Below, in pieces: positions 11,558-23,538 of a stretch of DNA of 64,000 bases. Position numbers and translations under genes: made by a program. Every line of letters begins with the position of its first letter. Positions within the stretch are counted from its first letter, which is position 1. Source of the DNA: Molossus alvarezi. Its lineage: Eukaryota; Chordata; Mammalia; Chiroptera; Molossidae. The stretch lies in assembly GCA_037176705.1 (NCBI GenBank), contig CM073893.1:31037182-31101181 (forward strand), given 5' to 3'. The notes below the pieces were generated by a model. It was not told the DNA's origin, searched no databases, and saw only the letters and a program-made list of their open reading frames with translations.

Positions 11558-11831
11558 GTTGGCTTTCATCTCCACCAAACCATGAAATTTGACAAAAAAA
11601 ATTTTTTTAAATTACTAAGCTAAATTTCATTAACATTCTTTTTTTTTTTTTTTTTTTAATCAAGTAATGATTTGAACTGGCAAACTTGATAAGAAACTTT
11701 CAGATAAAGAAAAACCTGATCAAGCAGGAAGTAGAATATAGAATAGCTAACCTTCCAGTTTTGGGGGTTTGTGTTAAAGGAAAGAGAATCAGAACAGCAA
11801 GGTGGTCAAAATGTGTCCCATACACTTTCAG

Positions 11832-11866
<35 letters not shown>

Positions 11867-12956
11867 CTATGATTCACTCCAGGCTCCAGGATTCCTTATG
11901 AACAGGGTACTAAGGGTATGTATGAGACTTCTGGGGGCAGCCACTGTTTTAGGAGGCTGTTCTCCCCAAGCAGAGCATGACCCCATTAGAGCACAGTGTC
12001 ACACAGCATGGTGAGTTGGTATCCAGTTTTGATTTTCCTGATGCCTCAGTGTCCAGGTGCAGTGGATAGCCTGCAGAGCCTCCTGGAGCTCCAGAGAGGA
12101 GACCAAAAAGGTAGTTGAGGTCAAGGCTAGTTAGCCTTCCTGGAGCCTGCTGCTTCGAAGGGAAATTTTACCCAAAAATCAAGACTGCATAGCAATCAGA
12201 AGAGTTGAGGATTCAGAAGGACATGGAAGATGCCCTGAGAAATTGACAGTGTGTCAGCTAAGGTAGAACTGTGTCATTCGTGAAGCACTACTAGTACCTG
12301 GAGAAGCTGTCAGGGACCAGACAAGAGCTATTAAGAAGCCAATAAGTCAGCTAAACCAATTCGGAGGTGGCTATTTAAGGCAGGGGGGAGGGAAGGTGAG
12401 AGGATTTGCATAACTAAAATTTAAGAGACTAATAGCTTTTTCCAAAAAAAATGAACATGTAAAGTAGACTAATTATTATAAAATTAAATTTTCAAATCGA
12501 ATTAAAAATTGTTTTTTTATTATATATTTAGAAGGGCATATAATAGGGAATCAGTTACAGATCAAATACAAAAACTCAATTTTCTTTGCTCATGTGAGTA
12601 GTTTCAGAATAGTGTAGTTGATTATGTAATTCTGACGTTTAGAAAGCTAAACCTGGATGAAATGAAAGCAAAGAGCAGGGAGAGAAAACAGAGGGGAGAT
12701 TTCTAGGGCAGGTAGAAAAGTTAGGTCCTCTGGTACATTATGATGACAATCTGAACTGAAATTTTTTTTAAATCCAATATAAATAATAAAAAAAATGTAT
12801 TAAAATGAATTCTAATATATTTATTTTTAATAATATGGTTTTATATTTAAATTTTTTATACAAATTTTATATAATTATATTTATATAAATTATATAAAAT
12901 TTTATATAATTATATTTATATATAATTTAAATTATATATAAAAATTTTATATTAAA
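11558..12956. other. Intergenic DNA with (AC)n and AT-rich palindromic tract
   Basis: An (AC)n microsatellite lies at 11,833-11,865. Unassigned mixed-composition DNA occupies 11,870-12,420. A very AT-rich stretch with repeated TTTATATAATTATATTTATA motifs fills 12,770-12,957. No gene seen. Confidence -1.
11833..11865 (+). repeat. (AC)n microsatellite
   Basis: About 16 perfect AC units. Confidence -1.
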
Positions 12957-12957
12957 A
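12838..12957. repeat. AT-only palindromic low-complexity tract
   Basis: Nearly all A/T. The motif TTTATATAATTATATTTATA recurs at about 12,867 and 12,901, and its arms are self-complementary. It ends at the poly(A) side of the SINE at 12,958. Confidence -1.
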
Positions 12958-13167
12958 TTTTTTTTCTTAATTGATTTTAGAGAGAGAAGACGGGAGAGGG
13001 AGGGAGAGATAAAAACATTGATGAGCGAGAACATTGATTGGCCGCCTCCTGCATGCCCACCACTGGGGATCAGGCTCACAACCTGGGTATGTGTCCTGAT
13101 CGGGAATCGAACTGGAGACCTCTTGGTGCATGAGTCAACACTCAACCACTGAGCCGCACCGGCCGGA
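12958..13167 (-). mobile_element. Ves SINE, type B
   Basis: The head at right reads TCCGGCCGGTGCGGCTCAG on the complement, then TCCCCAGTGGTGGGCATGC and GGAGGCGGCCAATC. It is well preserved. Confidence -1.
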
Positions 13168-13217
13168 CAGTTTTATGACTTAATATAGGATCATAAAATA
13201 AGTGACTGTGATTAATA

Positions 13218-13449
13218 AACTTTTTTTTTTTTAATCCTCAGCCAAGGATACTTTTCCATTTAGCTTCAGATACAGTGGGGGAGAGAGAGAGAGACATTGA
13301 TGTGAAAGCGACACATCAATTGGTTGCCTCCCGCATGACCCTGCAGGGACTGAACTGCAACCTAGGTACATGTTCTTGACCAGAATTGAACCCACAATTA
13401 TTTAGTTCATGGGCCAACATTCTAACCACTGAGCCAAACCAGCCAGAGC
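13218..13449 (-). mobile_element. Ves SINE, type A
   Basis: The T run and ATCCTCAGCCAAGGATAC are at left. The head CTCTGGCTGGTTTGGCTCAG is at right on the complement. The middle is shortened where the CCCCGGCCCC block normally lies. Confidence -1.
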
Positions 13450-16430
13450 TAATGAAATATTTTAATCTAATCTCATGTTCATTCTTTTTTTTTTTCTTTT
13501 TTGGCTTCTGAAACAGGTACAAGGCTTTCTCGTTTAATAGCAGTTACAAGAGGAAAATGTACAGGAGGAATCATGTTTATTTTTAAAAAGACAATTACAA
13601 ATGCATCATTACATTTTCTTCAAAGTTTATGAGTTTCATTTTGTTTTTTGTTTTTGTTTTTTTGACTACATGTTCTAAAATCTAAATTGAACTTGATGTC
13701 TAGATAATGTCTACAGAATAATGTAAAGCTATATCCTCAAATCTATTTAATTAATAAAATAGTATGACACATTGATGGATTTGGTTGTGAGACAGGTAGT
13801 GGAGATTGAGGAGGAAAAAGCAGCTGCAGTTGATTGTAGTACTTATTTGTAAAATTAAGTAAATTGTGATATCATTAAGCAAGACAGCGAGTATAGAAGG
13901 AGTAGGACTTAGAAGTTGAAAGTAATTAATTTAGATTGAGTCATATCAATTTTGAGCTTTCTATGATGTACACAGATGGTAATGTATCTGAGAACACAGG
14001 GAGAGTATGGACATGGCAATCATCCATAGACTGGACATCAAAAGAATAGATGATTGTACAGATGATTCCACTCAGGAAAAGGATCAGGAGCAAGACGTTG
14101 GCCAATGAATAAGATAGCACTAAAATTTATTAAGTGTGCAGAAGAAGAGAAATTTGTTAAGAATCCTAAGAGGAGTAGTTATATTCATGAGAGAAAAAGA
14201 ACATAGAAGAGTACACTCACGAGATGCAAGAGGGACGAGAGTTTCACAGATACAGTGGGTGAGCAGCCATGTCAAAGCTAACAGTAGGTCAGTAATTGAA
14301 AACTTAGATGGGCCTTTGCATGAATGACTTCAGCAGCAATACCCTTTTGGAGCTGAAAGTCAAAGGCTGTGATTGTGATGTGAATGATTTGAGGAAACAC
14401 AAAGTTTTTAGTTCTTTGGTGCTGTTGTTATTATTTTTCAAAAAGAAAAAATAGATAAGGAGAACGTTGAGACAAGAGGAATGTAAAGAAGGATTTAGTT
14501 ATAGACAAGTTTGATCTTAGGGTTCTGAGGGAAGTTAAAGGTTTGAGTACTATATTCGCTGTGTGTATTTTCCCTGGACCAAGTTGAATAAGGAGAATGT
14601 GCAGAGGGAAAATGTGGAATAGTTGCTACAAAAAAATGTGAAAAAGACTGACTATGGACAAATACATATGTGGCAGAATGGCATGGTAATGTAGGTAATA
14701 TTTAGAAACCATCAAGTTATAATTATTACATTATTAGTTAATAATGCTATAAAAAAGAATATTCTAAAAAAACAAAAGTGAGAAAAGAGTCTGTGGATTT
14801 TCCTTGAGTTAACCTCATTTGCTTGTAGAAAGAATAGTGCACTAAAAGGCTTATCTGGAAACACATAGAAAAGAAATCAAGTTTTTTTTTTTTTAAGGAT
14901 CTGTGAGAAAGAACAAAAATTGTATCAAGAACCTGACAAACTTTAGTAAAATTAGTGTAAACCAGCTGTATTATTCAGCAAAATTTAAATTAGTTCAAAC
15001 CCTCTTTGAATCAAAAACTGCTTTTAATTAAGTGTGTCTTATAAAACTGGAAGGGGCTTATTTACCACCTGTAAAGGTGAGTCTCTTAAAATTGGACTCT
15101 TGATACAGAATAGGAACACTTTAATTTAGGAAAACCAAAATTGAATGATATGCAGTAATAGCTACAAATTTATTCTTTATATTTATTTGTATTATAGAAT
15201 ATCAGCATGACAGTTTTTTAAAGTTGGACTTACAATGAGAAGATTTGGGTTCAAATTATGACCCAACTCCAACTATACTTTTTACATTTTCAGTCACTTG
15301 AACAGTTCAAATCAATTGTTTGCATAAGTATGTCTGCATTAGACCATACCAACAGTGAATTTGGATTTAGTTTTTTTTCTTTAATCTCTATTTGAATGAG
15401 GGTCAGTATAAAGGAATGGGTAAGCAAAGTGTTTGGAGCATAGCTGGTGCTAAATAAATGACATTTATCATTATTGTTTATTGTTTTTGTACACGTTTTT
15501 CTTTAGACTTTTAATGTATCTGTATACACCAAGTTCTGTATCTCCCACACTTTAAATTTAGGGAGAGTTTTCTTCCTACAATAAAAATAATAATTATTAT
15601 CTCATTTAAAAAATTTACCCTAAATTGATTTATAAAATAGTCCAAATATAATATTTGTATGATCCATTCAACTGATCAGCGACTGTGAACATGCCTGGGT
15701 TTACTCTTGTGAATATCATGAACCCCATTTGCAGCTAGGAAGTTAGGAGAATCACATGACTTAACAGAGTGGAGTTGCTGTGAAAAGTAATGTCATTACA
15801 GAAATTTCACATCTTTAGCGAATGCTTCAAATTTTTTTCGAACTACATACAAGCTTTCCTTTCCTCAGAACAAATGAATTTGAATTAAATGAAGAAGCAA
15901 ACCAAAGAAAATTTTTACTTTTCCTACAGAGGTGGTACACCTAATGAGGAATTTATTATGTTTTATAGTATATGTGAATCTCTTTGCCTAAAATAATCTT
16001 AATTTTTTCTCCTTGACAGGAAAGTATATTCACATATTTTAACATGATATTCTTTGATAAAAGAACAATAAGAGGCCTAAGAGTCTCTCTACATGATATT
16101 GAAACATAAAGCACCAAACACACACATTATTTTAGAGTTGTATTTATTAAATTTCATATTTGGAACAAGATCCATTTGAAAACTCTATTACTGCCATATT
16201 ATGATTACACTTTGTGTTCACACCACAACAGGGGAATTATAATTCTCAATATAAATGGTGATATGTACAATTGGTAATACATATGTTATCCTCTCGTTAG
16301 TGGTTCTCACAAAGCTTCTCCCAGAGCGTCTTCTACCTCCCCAAAGGAAACAGTAGCAAAAACAAAAGCAAACACTGCCTGTACACTGAAGCACCAAATC
16401 AATCCCATTTACCTGTGAATGCCCCATGGT
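13450..16430. other. Intergenic DNA with ancient repeats
   Basis: The 13,780-14,420 part resembles a widespread old mammalian repeat (order of GAGACAGGTAGTGGAG, TTTTGAGCTTTC, CTGGACATCAAAAGAATAG, CATGTCAAAGC). It may be an L1 untranslated region, but I cannot name it safely. A MIR lies at 15.2-15.5 kb. No gene seen. Confidence -1.
15215..15475 (+). mobile_element. MIR element
   Basis: GATTTGGGTTCAAATTATGA near the start and GTTTGGAGCATAGCTGGTGC, then TAAATAAATGACATTTATC, near the end follow the MIR order. The middle is diverged. Confidence -1.
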
Positions 16431-16432
16431 AA

Positions 16433-17156
16433 TGTCACCAGAAAGGGGACCTAGCCCACGGTGGGTCTGCCTAGATCCTGGTTGGTAGTGGATGGGTTTC
16501 TGACTTTGTGCAGGAAAAATTTCACAACATGAGTCCAGGTGAATTTTAGAGACATTTACTAAAGCTGGGGACAGTGAAACAGGGACAGGCAGGGTAAGGA
16601 GCCTAGGCTGGTGGGCTTCAGCTCACGAAGAAGTAGGAGCAGAGGTGATCTTGGGGACAGGTTCAGGGGGTCTGCCTGGGATGAACTGCCACTGCCCATT
16701 GCTGCCCTGGTCATAAGCCTCGTGGGGTCCCTTAGAGTTTGGGAGATGCACGCCTGTTTGGGAAGAAGTGGGGGTGGGGGCATGGGCCATGCTCCTGGGA
16801 AGGACAGCTTATGTACCCTAGGTTCTTCTTTTTGAAGCTTTTATTTCTTTCTTGCAGGCAGGAATTTTAGGGGAGGTTTTCAACAGAATATTCATCAGTT
16901 TTCTAAGTGTGTTCCTTCAGGGTCGTGGTCCTCATTGATGAGTCAGTGTAAGGCTATGGGTCATTGATCACTGCAGCTGGTCCTGGTGTCATCTACCTGG
17001 TTTTGCTGTTTTCCTGAGTCTGGAGCTGAAATACTGAGGCCTAGATGTTATCTCTAGGGAGGTGGCCTCCTGTATCTGCTGTAAATTGTTCTGTCAGTTT
17101 GTTCAGCTGTCTCAGTTTCCCTGTTCCACTTGTCCTGGCTACTGGCCTGTCTCATT
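16433..17156 (-). mobile_element. Probable solo LTR of an endogenous retrovirus (ERV1-like)
   Basis: On the complement the element starts TGAGACAGGCC and ends GGTGACA. It has AATAAAAGC near 16,840 and a late segment with CTTTAGTAAATGTCTC and CTGGACTCATG, as in gammaretrovirus-like R-U5 regions. It is about 724 bp and non-coding. No internal retroviral genes lie alongside. The flanking duplications are not clear. The class is inferred from layout only. Confidence -1.
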
Positions 17157-18254
17157 AGATTGTTGGTTGCTGAAAATTTTAAGAAATTCATGATAACTGT
17201 TGTCAAGTGGATGTAACAGTTCAAAGCAAAACTCCTCTGCTGATTCTTTTTTTTTTTTTTTTCTCTACTGATTCTTCCTCGTTATATATGGAATAGACAG
17301 TGTTAAACACCATGTAAGCCTGGCAATATTTGAGGAGACAAAGTATTAATCAACCACTGGGGGACTTAGCCCATATTAGACCCCAGAGGATTCTTCAAGT
17401 ATTCTCAGTAGAGCAATGCTAATGCCTCTGGCAGGTGAAGGGTTTTAGTATGTTAAACTCAACTGCAATTGCCATTGAGCAAGTAAAATGGATGCTCTGG
17501 AATGCTTAATGTCACAATATGTAGCTGCTAAAAAGGTGTGGATTCTGTTGTTTATTCCTACATTTATTTTACCTGACAGAACCCTAGTTATGTCCTAGTG
17601 TTTTAGTCATGAAACACAAAGAGCATCTGTTTTTTGACAGTTAGACAGACCTCATATTTACAAATAGAACTGAAAATACAGCACAACCCAAAGATGTCAC
17701 AGTTCTCATATTATCTTTTGGTACAATGAACTTGAATTTGTCTAATGTGAGGTGACTGACCATAAAATGATTAGATTTATTTTTCTTTCTATCATCTGAC
17801 CTCTTTAAGGTTTCTTGAAACAATTTATTCCATTTTAATAATATTAACTACTTTCATTAATACATACAATCCCTCCATTACAGATATGTCTTTTTGAGAA
17901 ATCACTGATGCTGACAACTGAAATAGAATGAGAACTGCCTGACCTTGAGTTGAAGGTCATTAAGATGATTTACCCAAGAAGTTAGGACTATGACAAATAA
18001 ATACATAAACCAATAGCTTTCTCCACCAATTTGTTCACATGCATGGTTTTTGTTATCTCACTGTAGCCTAACTTAGGGTGAGGGGTTGGGGTGAAGACAT
18101 AGAGTGGGAGTAAAAGAGAAAGCAGAAAGAGAACAGGTTACTTATTTTTAGAGAAAGCAATCACAATGGAACAAAAATGCACCAGAGTTAAACTGACTAC
18201 CAATTTAGCCTTCTCCAGTCCCTGCTCATCAAAATCCTTCAACATCAATATTTT
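17157..18254. other. Intergenic DNA
   Basis: A T run lies at about 17,248. No gene or classifiable repeat recognised. Confidence -1.
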
Positions 18255-18719
18255 AAAAAATATAGCCCAAGTGTCCATCAGTAGATGAGTGGATAAAAAA
18301 GCTGTGGTACATTTACACAATGGAATACTATGCAGCTGTAAGAAAGAAAGATCTCTTACTCTTGGAGACGACATGGAAGGACCTGGAGAGTGTTATGCTG
18401 AGCGAAATAAGCCAATCAGAGAAAGACAAGAACCACATGACCTCACTTATTTATAGAACATAATGAACAAAATAAGCTGTCAACCAAAAAAGATCCAGAG
18501 TCATGGAAGTAGTGAACAGACTAACAAACCTTAGAGGGATGGGAAGTGGAAAGGGTGGGAAGAGTTAAACAAAATAAGTTATGTGCATATATGCACGACC
18601 AATGGATATAGCCATTAGGTTGGGGAAAGCAGGAGGTGGGGGAGTGGGAAGGAGAGGGTCAATGGAGAAAAAGGGGGACATCTATAATACTTTCAACATA
18701 AAAAATAAAAATAAAAACT
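18255..18719 (+). mobile_element. L1 3' end, 5'-truncated
   Basis: The 3' end of ORF2 is decayed: CCAAGTGTCCATCAGTAGAT, then GTGGTACATTTACACAATGG and TATGCTGAGCGAAATAAGCC. A G-rich 3' UTR follows with GTGCATATATGCACG and ACATCTATAATACTTTC, and then an A-rich tail. It seems to have inserted next to or into the older L1 that follows. Confidence -1.
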
Positions 18720-18842
18720 TACTGAAGAAAATATAGGAGTGCATATTATGCCTTCAGGTAAAAGAAAGAATTCTTAAATAAGACAAAAAACAAAACAACT
18801 ATTCCAAACCCCACAAACCACAGAAAAAAAAGACTGATACAC

Positions 18843-18952
18843 TCGCCCTGGCCATCAATGTTTCTCTCTCTGTGTTTTTCTCTCCCTCTCTCTCTATCTG
18901 AAGATAAACAGAAAAATATCCTAGGGTGAGGATTAAAAAGAAAAAAAAAAGA
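18843..18952 (+). mobile_element. Ves SINE, type A, internally deleted
   Basis: Only the first nine bases of the head (GCCCTGGCC) are joined directly to the ATCAATGTTTCTCTC part and the GTGAGGATT end. About 130 bp of the body is missing. The flanks TGATACACT and TCATACACT are probable target duplications in L1. Confidence -1.
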
Positions 18953-19221
18953 ATCATACACTTGACTACATTAAAACAAAAATTTTTATACCAGAGGTAT
19001 CATAAAATATAAGCAGGCAGGTAGAGACTGGAAGATAACAAAGGACTAATGTCCAGAATATATAACAAACTGCTATAAACAAAACAGCAATTTAAAAAAA
19101 AATGGGCAAAGGGCAAATGACAAAAAAGAAAATCCAAATGGTCACAAATTATATTTAGATATTTAAAGGTACTCAACTTTACTAGTAATCATGAACATGC
19201 AAATTAAAAATAAGAAGATAT

Positions 19222-19433
19222 CGTCCGGCTGGTGTGGCTCAGTGGTTGAGCGTCAATCCATGCACCAGGTTCAATTCCTGGTCAGGACACATGCCCACGT
19301 TGTGGGTCTGATCCCCAGTGGGGGGCATGCAGGAGGCGGCCAATCGATGTTCTCTCTCATCTATGTTTCTATCTCTCTCTCCCTCTCCCTTCCTTTCTCT
19401 CTAACGTCAATAAAGAAAAATAATTTTTTTAAA
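19222..19433 (+). mobile_element. Ves SINE, type B, inserted in L1 remnant
   Basis: The head CCGGCTGGTGTGGCTCAG, GGGGGGCATGCAGGAGGCGG and the end CGTCAATAAAGAAAAATAA are present. Well preserved, so younger than the host L1. Confidence -1.
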
Positions 19434-19640
19434 GGAGACATCACATTTCTCCCATTAGATTGCCAAGTATTTGAAGTCTGATAACACACACTGATAAGGA
19501 TGTGTGGAAACTAGAACTTTCATACATGGCCGGTAGGATTATAAACTGGTAGAAACACTTTTAATCGCTTTTGACAATAACTGATAGTCAAATATGGGTA
19601 TATCCTGTGACCAGCATTCCATTTCTAGGAATAGGCCCTT

Positions 19641-20599
19641 GAAAGGGAGGGAATAGGTGTGTGATTCAGTTTTACTTCTATCTTTAAATCAATGACTTGA
19701 ACCATATGTATTAAATATGAGTCCTAACACGTAAGTTATATTATTCTCTACTTGTATGATTGAAATATTTCATAGATAAAATAACTAAATATAATAGATT
19801 TTTCTCAGATGTTAAGGGTAAAAAATAAATAAAAATATAGGAATGTTACAGTCATGCACAGAATAAATAACAATGAATAGTTATTTTGTAATATTGTGTC
19901 TAAATATATTAAAAATAAGTAAAATTCATGAAGTCTAATATGAGCAGTTAGAAGATACATATATGTATATAATTTTTAATTAATATAGCACCAGCTTTAA
20001 TTGAATAGTGGTAGAAAACTTTATTTGTACAGAAGGATATGAGTGATTTTATGTTTATATTGTCTGTAGATACTGCATTTAACTCTATGGCTATAATTAT
20101 TAATATTTAACTAGTTAATTTTCAATTATAAAATAATTATAGAATACATAGCATTGTGTTCCTATTAAGTTATTGCAGATCAAGTTATTGCAGATCTAGA
20201 TCAATTCAATAGAATAAAAGGGCTTTAAAAAATTCTTAATACATTTTACTTTTCATTTTGAATTTTTTTATCAAATCTTTCCCTTTTCCACATCACAGAT
20301 TCTGTTTTCTGGGTTCCTCAAAAATCAATGATCTCATATAGTTACTAGGTAAGTAGCCAATAATATCTAAACATTTTGAATATTGAATATTTTCTCACAA
20401 TCCTATTTGTAATGTTATTTCAAATTAAACAAATGATAAGTTTTCAATATATAGATAAACTCTGAAGATAGTGGTTCTTAATTTTAATGCATTAATTAAT
20501 CATCAATGTTTATTTTATATAATTTCTGTATATTATATACACATATTCTTTTTTAAATTGTTGACACTATTAGAGGTGTCCCCCATTCCTGTCTTTGTT
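19641..20599. other. AT-rich intergenic DNA
   Basis: No gene. A 15-bp tandem duplication (AAGTTATTGCAGATC twice) lies at about 20,166-20,195. TACACATATTCTT occurs at 20,539 and again at 20,601. Confidence -1.
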
Positions 20600-20613
20600 A
20601 TACACATATTCTT

Positions 20614-20838
20614 CTTTTTTTTTTTTTTTTTTGATATTTTGTTCAGATAGAGTGGGAAACAGAGAGAGAGAGAGAAACATCGACGTGAAAGGGACACATC
20701 GAGTGGTTGCCACCCTCACAACCCAACCAGAGCTGGGGACAAACTGTAACCGAGGTACGTGCCCTCAGCGGGAACCGAACCCAGGTCTCTCTGGACCGCA
20801 GGCCAACACTCTAACCGCTGAGCCAAACCGGCCAGGGC
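20614..20838 (-). mobile_element. Ves SINE, type A (left part of a SINE pair)
   Basis: The T run and a GATATTTTGTTCAG tail are at left. The head at right reads GCCCTGGCCGGTTTGGCTCAG on the complement. It is well preserved and sits 13 bp from a second, head-only SINE. Confidence -1.
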
Positions 20839-20851
20839 TATTTTCTCTAAG

Positions 20852-20948
20852 TTTTTTTTTTTTGGTATGTGCCCCTAGCAGCAACCGAACCTGGGACTCT
20901 CTGGTCCACAGGCCACCACTCCAACCACTGAGCCAAACCAGCGAGGGC
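20852..20948 (-). mobile_element. Head-only 85-nt Ves-type SINE with poly(A)
   Basis: On the complement an 85-nt body (20864-20948) runs from GCCCTCGCTGGTTTGGCTCAG to GGGGCACATACC, then passes directly into a 12-nt A run. The tRNA-like A box and B box are present and the rest of the SINE is absent. The flank ATACACATATTCTT at 20949-20962 matches 20600-20613, left of the neighbouring SINE. Confidence -1.
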
Positions 20949-21057
20949 ATACACATATTCTTTATTGCACACTTAACTCAAACCACCCTAAGAGACACAC
21001 TAAGATGTTGTTTTATTGAAAAAAATCCTGAACATGTTCTTAGCATCAGCTCTTTTT

Positions 21058-21231
21058 TTTTTATTAATTAATTTTTGCTACAGATGTTTCTCCTTTTTCC
21101 CCCACTGATCCACCCGTCCCCTCCCCTCTCCGCCCTGTCCCCAGTCCATGTCCGCTGTTCATGCATACATGCATATAAGTTCTGTGGTTTATTTCTCCCC
21201 CACCACCCCACTCTTTAGGGGATTGTCAGTC
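21058..21231 (-). mobile_element. L1 3' UTR fragment with target duplication
   Basis: On the complement it is G-rich L1 3' UTR (TATGCATGTATGCATGAAC, GGAGAAACATCTGTAGC) ending in an A-rich tail at the left. A perfect 16-bp duplication, AGCATCAGCTCTTTTT, occurs at 21042-21057 and 21232-21247. It is an extreme 5' truncation. Confidence -1.
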
Positions 21232-22124
21232 AGCATCAGCTCTTTTTAATAGCATAAGATCTGAGTGATTGTTGCTTTCTTTGTAAAAACCTCCTATTCA
21301 TGATAAGATTTCAAAAATTCCAGCGCACTGAAAATTAACAAAAGGTCTAATACCTTACCAGTTTGTTATTTTGTTTAAGCTGATTTCTTGGACACGTTCA
21401 GGAGGCCTGGGACACAACTGCATACCATCTCTCCTTCTAAAAATCTTTTTAGCTCTTCCCTGATTGAAGTACACGTTGTCCCTATCTACAGGTGTTTTCT
21501 ACTTACATATTTACACCAGTGCAGTAAGGATCTGATTGGTCCGCTCTATTTTCATAATGTAATTTTACAAAGATGGATTTGTTATATATTTGTTCTGTAT
21601 ATAATCTTTCCATGGCATAGGCCCATAGTCAGTCAGTAACAAAGATCGTTCTTTCATGGTGTGTGTGAAACACGGTAAAATTTCTCTGATACTTACATTA
21701 TTTGTGAAAATCAGTATATCATCTCTGTTAGCCCTGAAAGAAACCTTCCATGTTAACAAAATACATGCAAATAATTTCAACTAAATGCTTTGATCATGTT
21801 AACAGCATCAGTAATCATTTCCAAAGACCGACTGAAGCTAAAATAATATTTATAAGTTTCAATCTTCATTGATCTATTTAATGTTATTTCTAAGTAATTC
21901 TAGCCTATGATAAGCATATATGAATATGGAATATGTTAATTTGCCTCATTTTCTATAAAATTTCAATTTGATTATTATGTTCTTCCTTTCAGTAGAGAAG
22001 AAACAACTGAAGTAATAGTCTTATTCATTAACTAGGATGAAAGAATGATTGATTGATTGCTTAATATTTAAACTGTTCTTCTATGTGCATTGAATTAACT
22101 TCTCTGTTGATAGGGTAGCTGTCA

Positions 22125-22350
22125 TGCATAATGCTTAGACAGCTTAAATAACGAATTATTTCATTAAGAGAACTGCAGTATCATTATTGTTATTTGTCAT
22201 TCATGCAAATTATGCTAATGATTACCATGTCATATGTTAAGAAGCTTAAATGAAGTCCCTTACAATTAAGTAATAATTTTAGAACAATAAAGTAATATCT
22301 AGAACATCCTATTTGTAAAATAAAGGTTATGTGAGCCATGATTTCAGAAA
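22125..22350. promoter_or_regulatory. Candidate conserved non-coding element
   Basis: Contains a POU octamer ATGCAAAT at 22203-22210 beside TTATGCTAATGATTA, and TAACGAATTATTTCATTAAG upstream. No repeat recognised. Conservation was not tested. Confidence -1.
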
Positions 22351-22739
22351 TGGTTCTTAATGACAACTGTATATATCATTTGTTTATGTATTCTGCAATT
22401 TTTTATATATACAACATATTGATATAATTAAATAAATAAGTATCTCCTGGATATATTTATTTGATGCCATTTGTTTATTATGATTTATAAAGGATAGGAT
22501 TTGCATACATTTTTCTTTCTTAATTTGCAGGCTTAAATCTTACACAACAACTATTAAATATTTTTTCATCAGTCCATTGTTAACTCAGCTACACTAAGTG
22601 ATAGATCTGATGTCTGAACTAGGTAAAGTCAGTTGAGAGTCAGTAATTGCATTGTTCTTCTCTTGCATTTATTGTATGCTAAGATAACTAGAGCCATTTT
22701 CCTACTTACTCAGATGTTCACATATTCTGTCCAAGGGAA

Positions 22740-23130
22740 CACAGCACTGTTACAGGCACTATGAAAAAAAGCAGGATGAGGGGATGCTATTTGCAAAACA
22801 TTGTGCCAGACACCGGGGTACACGAGAATGGGAAAGTCATCTTTATCCCTTAGGTCTTTATAATTTTTAGATGATGAGGAAGAGTGATAAAACAATTAAA
22901 TATAAATGATAATGAAAAACAAAATAAAATTGTGTCATAAGAAATTATAAATAAATTGTCATGCAGTCTAAGAAAAGAGAAATCACATCCAATTGTAAGG
23001 AATCAAGAGAGGATGCACAATCAAGAGAAGCTTTCTAAGTGGGCTTTGAAAGATATTAAGGGTTAACTTTATGGGATATAGTAAATACAACGATTGTTGC
23101 AATTTCAACAGGTAGAGATAAGGTTTGAAG
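22740..23130. mobile_element. Old interspersed repeat, family not assigned
   Basis: ATTGTGCCAGACACCGGGGT, then GAAAGTCATCTTTATCCC, and later AAGCTTTCTAAGTGGGCTTT, follow the order of a common mammalian repeat also suspected at 7,195. I cannot name it safely. Confidence -1.
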
Positions 23131-23351
23131 TCATTTTAATTAAAAGAAAAACATTTAGGAAAACATAGGCATATTTAAAGAATGACAACTAGTTTCAGAG
23201 ACGGAAATACATGTAAGACAGTATTATCTGATCACTGCTCTTCACTATCTGATTATTTATCACTATTGCCTCTACAAAATTCTCTCTGAGAAGCAAAATA
23301 TGGTGAAGATGGGCCAGGTACATAGTCCTTTTTCAGTTCTGTGACTACAAT

Positions 23352-23355
<4 letters not shown>

Positions 23356-23388
<33 letters not shown>
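23356..23388 (+). repeat. (GT)n microsatellite
   Basis: About 16 perfect units. Confidence -1.
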
Positions 23389-23389
<1 letters not shown>

Positions 23390-23517
23390 CTCTTTTATGA
23401 TCTCAACCCTAAATGCAAGGTCCAGAACCCTGAAGTAACCAAATGAATATGAAATTTTTTGATAAAGCTTTCATGTTAAGTGGTAATGTGATACAGCAGT
23501 TCATTAACTCTTCTCTC

Positions 23518-23538
23518 TCACACACACACACACACACA
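23518..23538 (+). repeat. (CA)n microsatellite
   Basis: About 10 units, 130 bp after a (GT)n tract. Confidence -1.

Larger units (their letters stand above)
18725..19640 (+). mobile_element. Older L1 ORF2 remnant, interrupted by two SINEs
   Basis: AAGAATTCTTAAATAAGACA, then TTGACTACATTAAAAC, AATGGGCAAAGGGCAAATGA, TACTCAACTTTACTAGTAATC and, after the second SINE, GATAAGGATGTGTGGAAACT and CATTCCATTTCTAGGAATAG, follow the L1 ORF2 3' part in order. It has many stops and is not functional. Confidence -1.

Noticed and set aside
16433..17156. A provirus with genes
   Set aside because: No gag, pol or env-like open frames lie on either side; only a solo LTR is plausible.
20595..21071. 158-residue open frame
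   Set aside because: Reads straight through two SINEs; not a gene.
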